Source of the DNA: Candidatus Dormiibacterota bacterium
Lineage (GTDB): Bacteria > Chloroflexota > Dormibacteria > UBA8260
Reading direction: 5' to 3'
Assembly: GCA_955652455.1 (NCBI GenBank)
Contig: CATPBU010000269.1
Span: forward strand, 1 to 11,415
Length of the DNA: 11,415 nt
In this document: positions 7,339 through 11,415 of the stretch, piece by piece
Numbering within the stretch: the first letter of the stretch is position 1
Layout of the letters: each line of letters opens with the position of its first letter
The notes under the pieces: model-generated
Databases searched by the model: none
Told to the model about the DNA's origin: nothing
The model's input: only the letters and a program-made list of their open reading frames with translations
Position numbers and translations under genes: made by a program

Positions 7339-9482
7339 CCCAGCCGCTGAGCGCGCCGGCAGCGCGCCTCGAAGAAACTGACAGTGCAGCAGCCGATCTT
7401 GCCCGCTTCGCCGCTGTGGTGTCGCATGATTTCTCCGGCCCGCTGCGGGTCATCCGCGGCTTCGCCGGGCTCCTCGGCGATACCTTCGACCGGCGCGTCG
7501 ACCAGGAGGAGGTGCGACGGTATGTCAGCGAGATCATCACCGCCGCCGAGAGGATGCAGGGGCTCAATGACGGCCTCGTCGCCTGCGTTCGCGCGCGCGC
7601 TGCCGACATGGAGTTCACCGAGGTAAGCCTCGACGCGGTCTTCAACAAGTGCGTCGAGGACTTGGGTTCGCGGATTCTCGACCAGGGCGCGCGCGTTCAC
7701 GCGACATCGCTCCCAGTGGTCCGCGCCGACGCCGCCGCGATTCAGGTCGTGCTCGGCCATCTGCTGGACAACGCATTGCGACACGCCGACGCGGGACGCA
7801 CGCCGGCGATCGACGTCACAGCCACGCGTTCCACAACGGACTGGACGATCGTCGTTCGGGACAACGGACCAGGCATTGACGAGATCAACCGAGAGCGGGT
7901 ATTCGTGCTGTTCAAGCGCCTCGAGCCAGGACGCGATCCAGGCCGCCCGGGCGTCGGCCTGACACTCTGCCGGACGATCGTCGAGAGACACGGTGGACGG
8001 CTGTGGATCGACGCCGCCCCGACCGGCGGTACCGATGCCACCTTCACGCTCCCCATGACAACACCGCCGGCAGCTGCTGATGGCGCGGCGGACGCCCATG
8101 AAGCCCTGGCGGCGATCGTGGAGTTCGCGGACGATGCCATCTTCTCCAAGGATCTCGACGGCCAGATCGTCACCTGGAACCGCGCCGCACAGACGTTGTA
8201 CGGCTTCTCCGCTGCTGAGGCGATTGGACGGCATGTGTCGATGCTGATGCCGCCCAACCGGCAGGACGAGCTGCCGCCGCTGATGGACCGAGTCCGGAAC
8301 GGGACGCCCACCCACGTTGAAACCGTCCGCATGCGTCAGGACGGCACGCTCATCGATGTCTCTCTGACCATCTCGCCGATGCGGGATCCGCGAGGGGACG
8401 TCCTCGCAGCTTCAGTCATGGCCCGCGACGTGACCGAGCGCCATCGCGCCGACGAGGACCTGCGCGCCTTCCTCGAGGTTGCGCCCGACGCGATCGTCGT
8501 CATCGCCAGCACCGGGGCAATCAAAGCGGTCAACACGCAGGCGGAGGTCATGTTCGGCTATGCGCACGACGGGATGGTCGGGCTGCGTATGGAGATGCTC
8601 ATACCCGAGCGGCTTCGCGGCACTCCCGCGCAGCTGCTCGCCTATGCCGCCGATCCCATCCAGCGCCCGATGGGGTCCGGTCTCGAGCTTCACGGCCAGC
8701 GGCGGGATGGAACGGAATTCCCAGTGGACATGCAACTCTCGTCGCTCGCGACCAAGGATGGCCTGCTGCCAGTCGCAGTGATTCGGGACGTCACGGAGCG
8801 CCGTCGCCTCGAGCACCTCCGCGACGGTTTCATCGGCAACGCCGCGCACGAGTTGCGCACCCCGCTCACCACCATCGCAGGATTGGGCGAGACGCTCGCC
8901 AAGAACTTCGATGTCATGGCTCGAACCGATATCGAAGATGCCTTCGCAGCCATGGCGCGGCAGGGCGAGCGGGCTCGGGTCTTGATCTCCAACCTGCTTG
9001 ATCTCTCGAACCTTGAAGGCGGGCGCGTCGATTTCACCATGGTCGGCGTGGACCTCGAGCCTCTGATCAGACGGGTCCTCGAGGTGGCGCCACCACCTGA
9101 CGGCAAGACGGTCACCGTTGGCCTGTCCGGCGACCTCAACCTCACCGTCCGCGCCGACGCGGCTCGTCTCGAGCAGGTCATGACCAATCTCCTCGTCAAC
9201 GCCTACCGGTACGGCGGCACCACGATTCAGATCGACGCTGTGCCGAAGGGGGACCGAGTGGTGATCTCGATCACCGACGACGGTGGCGGCGTGGCACTGG
9301 AGCTGGCCCCAACGCTCTTCGAGCCATTCACCCGCGGTAAGGACGCGAACGTCGTCCGTGGATCGGGAATCGGGCTGGCGCTGTGCCGCCGGATTGTTAC
9401 CGATATGGATGGCAACATCTGGTACGAGGCGGTCTCACCGCGCGGTGCCGGCTTCCATGTCAGCCTGGGCCGCCAGCTGTGA
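7335..9482 (+). CDS. Soluble tandem histidine kinase: HisKA-HATPase-PAS-PAS-HisKA-HATPase
   Basis: This 715-residue protein holds two complete transmitters. Module 1: H31 in SHDFSGPL, a phytochrome-kinase-like HisKA (about 20-90), then HATPase with N-box N146, G1 DNGPG (176-180), F-box near 190-194 and G2 GVGL (206-209). A Pro/Ala linker (about 240-256) follows. Then come PAS-1 (about 256-368), PAS-2 (about 374-488), and module 2: H505 in AAHELRTPL, N-box N622, G1 DDGGG (648-652), F-box near 661-668 and G2 GSGIGL (676-681). No membrane segment is present, so it should be cytosolic; the PAS pair is the only sensor and sits before module 2. Module 1 lies almost at the N-terminus with no sensor of its own. 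GTG 7335 gives a GTGA overlap with the upstream stop; the open frame extends to GTG 7287 but that would overlap by 52 bp. ATG 8055 in the linker could start a shorter kinase but has no ribosome site. Ligands for the PAS domains cannot be read. Confidence 0.92.
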   Translation: MTQPLSAPAARLEETDSAAADLARFAAVVSHDFSGPLRVIRGFAGLLGDTFDRRVDQEEVRRYVSEIITAAERMQGLNDGLVACVRARAADMEFTEVSLDAVFNKCVEDLGSRILDQGARVHATSLPVVRADAAAIQVVLGHLLDNALRHADAGRTPAIDVTATRSTTDWTIVVRDNGPGIDEINRERVFVLFKRLEPGRDPGRPGVGLTLCRTIVERHGGRLWIDAAPTGGTDATFTLPMTTPPAAADGAADAHEALAAIVEFADDAIFSKDLDGQIVTWNRAAQTLYGFSAAEAIGRHVSMLMPPNRQDELPPLMDRVRNGTPTHVETVRMRQDGTLIDVSLTISPMRDPRGDVLAASVMARDVTERHRADEDLRAFLEVAPDAIVVIASTGAIKAVNTQAEVMFGYAHDGMVGLRMEMLIPERLRGTPAQLLAYAADPIQRPMGSGLELHGQRRDGTEFPVDMQLSSLATKDGLLPVAVIRDVTERRRLEHLRDGFIGNAAHELRTPLTTIAGLGETLAKNFDVMARTDIEDAFAAMARQGERARVLISNLLDLSNLEGGRVDFTMVGVDLEPLIRRVLEVAPPPDGKTVTVGLSGDLNLTVRADAARLEQVMTNLLVNAYRYGGTTIQIDAVPKGDRVVISITDDGGGVALELAPTLFEPFTRGKDANVVRGSGIGLALCRRIVTDMDGNIWYEAVSPRGAGFHVSLGRQL

Positions 9483-9880
9483 CCGCGACCGTCCTTGTCG
9501 TCGAAGACGAGGCTGACATCATGCTCACGTTGCGACTGACACTCCAGGCAGAGGGCTATCGAGTCGTCGGAGTGCGCACCGGCGAGGAAGCCCTGGAGAT
9601 GTTCAAAGAGAGCCCGCCCGAAGTCACCATCCTCGATGTCGGGCTGCCGGGGATCGACGGCCTCGAGGTGGTTCGCCGTCTCCGGGCGGACCCAAGCACC
9701 AGCGCCGCTCGGATCATCGTGTCGTCGGCACACGCATCCGGTGATGTGAAACGGCTTACGGATGCGCTCCGCTGCGATGCATACCTCACCAAGCCCTTCA
9801 GCACCACGGAGCTGTGCGCCACCGTTGTCACTGTGCTCGGCTCTTCTGTTCAGCCCCGTGACCCTTCTGCGACGACCTGA
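9479..9880 (+). CDS. Stand-alone receiver domain response regulator (CheY/Spo0F-like)
   Basis: The 133-residue product is one receiver domain with almost nothing after it. It has acidic residues E9-D10 in LVVEDEAD, phospho-acceptor D53 in ILDVGLPG, switch residue S83 (in IIVSSA) and K105 in LTKPF. The usual G-A-D before the Tyr is R-C-D here (98-100). A receiver without an output domain usually passes the phosphate on or acts by protein contact, so it may link the two transmitters or act as a phosphate sink. GTG 9479 overlaps the kinase stop by GTGA; the frame is open further upstream inside the kinase gene, but those extra residues (for example MPPDCYRYGW) do not look like a receiver N-terminus. 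It is very likely coupled to the kinase. Confidence 0.93.
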   Translation: MTATVLVVEDEADIMLTLRLTLQAEGYRVVGVRTGEEALEMFKESPPEVTILDVGLPGIDGLEVVRRLRADPSTSAARIIVSSAHASGDVKRLTDALRCDAYLTKPFSTTELCATVVTVLGSSVQPRDPSATT

Positions 9881-9894
9881 GGGCATGTGGGGCC

Positions 9895-9900
9895 AATACT
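9895..9900 (+). promoter_or_regulatory. Candidate -10 box before the GGDEF-stub receiver gene
   Basis: AATACT lies 7 nt before GTG 9908, inside the 27-nt gap after the stand-alone receiver. It resembles the GATACT before the paralogue at 6292, and the bases after it (GAACCC then GGTG) are also alike. This could give a leaderless transcript for 9908; equally the gene may simply be read through from upstream. Confidence 0.3.
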
Positions 9901-9907
9901 GAACCCG

Positions 9908-10441
9908 GTGAATACAGACAGCGCCCAGGTCACCCACGTGCTTGTGGCGGAGGACGACCCGCAGGATGCGGCGCTCTACAGCGCGATGCTCCGGTCGACA
10001 AAGCTCACCGAGCGGTTCGAGGTTGTCGTGGTCGGCCGGCTGTCCGAATGCATCGCTCTTCTCGAGACCGAAACACCGGCCTGCGTCCTGCTCGACATGG
10101 GGCTGCCGGACGCGGAAGGCGTCGAGGGCATCGCCCGAATCCGGTTCGTCGCTCCCGATGTGCCGGTGGTGGTGCTGACCGGGACGGACGACGAAACGGT
10201 CGGCCTGCACGCCCTGCAGCGCGGAGCCCAGGACTACCTGGTCAAGGGTGTCGTCGACAGCCACGGCCTGGTCAGGTCAATCCGCTACGCCATCGAACGG
10301 ATGAAGGCGGATGAAGGGACCCATCTCCCAGGTGTTGCTGATCCCCTGACCGCGATTGCCAACCGCACCATCTTCGCCGACCGGCTCCACCTGGCTCTCG
10401 ACCCCTTCGAGACGCCTGGTCCCGTCCCACAGAAGAATTAG
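9908..10441 (+). CDS. Receiver protein with truncated GGDEF remnant, paralogue of the 6292 product
   Basis: This is a 177-residue protein. The receiver (about 10-133) has E15-D16, phospho-acceptor D63 in LLDMGLP, T91 and K113 in DYLVKG. Ungapped hand alignment with the 6292 product gives about 72 identities in 126 positions. After the receiver it continues with DPLTAIANR and FADRLHLAL (about 145-164), which align to DSLTELPNR and FADRLQMAL at the start of the 6292 GGDEF domain. It then ends with a Pro-rich tail (DPFETPGPVPQKN). The GGDEF domain is therefore cut after its first helix: no GG(D/E)EF loop, metal site or nucleotide pocket remains. This looks like duplication followed by loss of the output domain. 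GTG 9908 has no Shine-Dalgarno; GTG 9887 is in frame, with GAGGG close upstream, and would add seven residues (MGPILNP). Probably phosphorylated by the same kinase. Confidence 0.9.
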   Translation: MNTDSAQVTHVLVAEDDPQDAALYSAMLRSTKLTERFEVVVVGRLSECIALLETETPACVLLDMGLPDAEGVEGIARIRFVAPDVPVVVLTGTDDETVGLHALQRGAQDYLVKGVVDSHGLVRSIRYAIERMKADEGTHLPGVADPLTAIANRTIFADRLHLALDPFETPGPVPQKN

Positions 10442-10447
10442 GGACCT

Positions 10448-10463
10448 GCGAGCCTGAGCTCGC
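10448..10463 (+). terminator. Hairpin after the GGDEF-stub gene, possible weak terminator
   Basis: GCGAGC-CTGA-GCTCGC makes a perfect 6-bp GC-rich stem with a 4-nt loop, 6 nt after the stop at 10441. No T-run follows, which is common for hairpin terminators of high-GC bacteria but weakens the call. Its right edge meets the candidate -35 of the next gene. Confidence 0.4.
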
Positions 10464-10491
10464 TGCAACCGGCCGGGAGATGTTCTAGGGT
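10463..10491 (+). promoter_or_regulatory. Candidate promoter for a leaderless small-protein gene
   Basis: CTGCAA (10463-10468), 17 nt, then TAGGGT (10486-10491), a full match to TANNNT. GTG 10499 follows after 7 nt, so transcription would begin at or next to the start codon. No Shine-Dalgarno is present at the GTG. Of the start-adjacent -10-like boxes in this window, this is the best match. Confidence 0.5.
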
Positions 10492-10498
10492 CTGTCGC

Positions 10499-10918
10499 GT
10501 GAATTGGACATGGAACATCCGGTCGCGCGACGGCGGGATGAACGGCCTGGAATTCTCGCGTTGCACCACCGCCGGTGGATTCTCACGCGTGCTCGTGCAC
10601 GCCGCGCCAGCCCACCTGTCAGTCGAGATCACCGACGACGCGGGTCATGCGATTGCGCGCTGCGACCTCGACCGCGCCGGCGACTACTCACCGATGACAC
10701 TTCTCGAAATCAAGGACGGCTCTGTCCGGCGCGCCGAGGTCTGGCCCACAGAAGACCTGTACGGCGTACCGGTGCTTCTCGCCGGCGGTGAGGCGGGTCT
10801 GCTCACGCGCTGGCACCATGCGGATGACCACGCCTGGTGGCAGTGGTCCGTGGAGTTCTCCAACCACGTCGGGCGGCCGGCGGACTGGAGTCCGCCCGAC
10901 GCAAACGCGCGCGGCTGA
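10499..10918 (+). CDS. Small Trp-rich protein of unknown function
   Basis: I do not recognise a named family with confidence; it reads like short conserved hypothetical proteins of high-GC bacteria. It has 139 residues, no signal peptide and no membrane segment, so it is probably cytosolic. The sequence is mostly short beta-like stretches (FSRVLVHAAP, LSVEITDDAG), then EVWPTEDLYGVPVLLAGGE, and a Trp-rich end (RWHHADDHAWWQWSVEF at about 104-120) followed by NHVG and a Pro-rich tail. The compact beta-rich pattern with clustered Trp and His suggests a binding domain; no catalytic motif is evident. GTG 10499 is favoured by the TAGGGT box 7 nt upstream; ATG 10538 (residue 14, just before NGLEFSR) is a reasonable alternative start. 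It is flanked by hairpins and so is probably its own transcription unit, not part of the signalling operon. Confidence 0.8.
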   Translation: MNWTWNIRSRDGGMNGLEFSRCTTAGGFSRVLVHAAPAHLSVEITDDAGHAIARCDLDRAGDYSPMTLLEIKDGSVRRAEVWPTEDLYGVPVLLAGGEAGLLTRWHHADDHAWWQWSVEFSNHVGRPADWSPPDANARG

Positions 10919-10930
10919 GCCAGAATCCAC

Positions 10931-10947
10931 CCCGTCCATCGGACGGG
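10931..10947 (+). terminator. Strong GC-rich hairpin between the small-protein and membrane-protein genes
   Basis: CCCGTCC-ATC-GGACGGG is a perfect 7-bp stem with a 3-nt loop, starting 12 nt after the stop at 10918. No T-run follows. It ends 3 nt before the AGGAGG ribosome site of the next gene, so it could act as a terminator or as a leader structure affecting translation. Confidence 0.5.
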
Positions 10948-10950
10948 AGA

Positions 10951-10956
10951 AGGAGG
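10951..10956 (+). promoter_or_regulatory. Ribosome binding site of the membrane-protein gene
   Basis: AGGAGG is a perfect Shine-Dalgarno core, 8 nt before GTG 10965. It is one of the few strong sites in this window and fixes that start. Confidence 0.8.
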
Positions 10957-10964
10957 ATCGCTGA

Positions 10965-11415
10965 GTGGCCGTCATGACCGCGGACGGATTGCCGTCCGCA
11001 CAACCGGCCGCCGCTCCCCGCCGCGCCATCCAGGTGGTGCCGCTCAAGGGGCTGCCGGTCGTCGCGGTCATCCTCGTGTTCCTGGTCGTCGCCATCGCCG
11101 CCAACTGGCAGTGGGCGCTGATGTTCTACCACGTGACCGGCGGCGGGCTGTGGACCGGCATCGACCTCTTCGTCGGCTTCGTCATCGGCCCCATCCTCGG
11201 CCGGCTCTCCATCCCCGCCCGCGCCGGGTTCTCATCGAAGTTCATGCCGATGATGGTGCTGATCATGCCGACGCTGGTGGTGATGACCCTTGCCGCCGGT
11301 TTCCAGGTCGCCGTCAACCTCGGCAACCTCAACCCGGCTGGTGTCAACCACGCCTGGCTGGTGGCGTCGTTCGCCGTCGTCGGGGTGATGGCGACGGTCG
11401 CGCTCGGCGTCCTCG
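10965..11415 (+). CDS. Multi-pass membrane protein, N-terminal part (runs off right edge)
   Basis: The frame is open from GTG 10965 to the edge, 150 residues visible, with the 3' end missing. An in-frame TGA at 10962-10964 directly before the GTG excludes an earlier start, and AGGAGG lies at good distance. After a Pro/Ala-rich soluble tail of about 30 residues there are about four hydrophobic segments: around residues 31-46, 56-76 (with GGGLWTGIDLF at its start and IGPILGRL after it), 89-108 and 125-150. The LWTGIDLF...GP.LGR pattern recalls CopD/DUF2269-like integral membrane proteins, but this is pattern memory and uncertain. Function is unknown. It is separated from the upstream gene by a strong hairpin and shows no link with the signalling cluster. 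Confidence 0.75.
   Translation, partial: MAVMTADGLPSAQPAAAPRRAIQVVPLKGLPVVAVILVFLVVAIAANWQWALMFYHVTGGGLWTGIDLFVGFVIGPILGRLSIPARAGFSSKFMPMMVLIMPTLVVMTLAAGFQVAVNLGNLNPAGVNHAWLVASFAVVGVMATVALGVL

Noticed and set aside
6834..8315. 493-codon minus-strand open frame across the GGDEF and kinase genes
   Set aside because: It covers regions where the plus strand encodes verified receiver, GGDEF and kinase motifs; its own translation has no recognisable pattern.
8055..9482. Separate second kinase gene starting at ATG 8055
   Set aside because: The frame runs through from module 1 without a stop, and no ribosome site precedes ATG 8055. Internal initiation cannot be excluded, but one fused protein is the simpler reading.
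1..11415. CRISPR array, tRNA or rRNA gene, insertion sequence, attachment site
   Set aside because: I saw no regularly spaced repeats, no cloverleaf or rRNA-like stretch, no transposase or integrase motifs and no flanking terminal repeats.

Overview
The window is very GC-rich, most start codons are GTG, and several starts lack a Shine-Dalgarno site but have a -10-like box 5-7 nt upstream, as in leaderless mRNAs. Together with the lipobox lipoprotein this suggests a high-GC Gram-positive-type bacterium, most likely Actinomycetota (Acidimicrobiia-like) or a related phylum such as Dormibacterota or Chloroflexota. This assignment is inferred from style, not from a search.

Layout. (1) 1-1240, minus strand: the start and most of a secreted, cysteine-containing protein resembling the EXORDIUM/phosphate-induced-1 family, with an HExxE motif and the start of a PKD-like domain; it runs off the left edge. 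(2) 1241-1440: a 200-bp divergent intergenic region. (3) 1441-6197, plus strand: four overlapping genes for an ABC system, namely a PsbP/DcrB-like lipoprotein, two different MacB/LolD-type ATPases, and one large FtsX-type permease with about ten membrane segments. (4) 6198-6291: a 94-bp spacer with two inverted repeats. (5) 6292-10441: a signalling cluster. It holds a receiver plus degenerate GGDEF protein (GGNQF), a soluble kinase with two complete histidine-kinase transmitters in one chain, a stand-alone receiver, and a second receiver that is a paralogue of the first and keeps only a short stub of the GGDEF domain. (6) 10499-10918: a small protein of unknown function. (7) 10965 to the right edge: the N-terminal part of a membrane protein.

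How the genes fit together. The four ABC genes overlap by 4 to 8 bp and should be one translationally coupled operon. The two ATPases probably sit as a heterodimer under a single permease chain, with the lipoprotein as an external partner. In the signalling cluster the first three genes overlap by the 4-bp GTGA arrangement, so kinase and receivers are probably made together. The cluster has two transmitter histidines (H31 and H505 of the kinase) and three receiver aspartates, so a branched or sequential phosphorelay is plausible. The intact GGDEF domain has both acidic signature residues changed to their amides, so its output is more likely nucleotide binding or protein contact than c-di-GMP synthesis. 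The signalling cluster is the most unusual part of the window.
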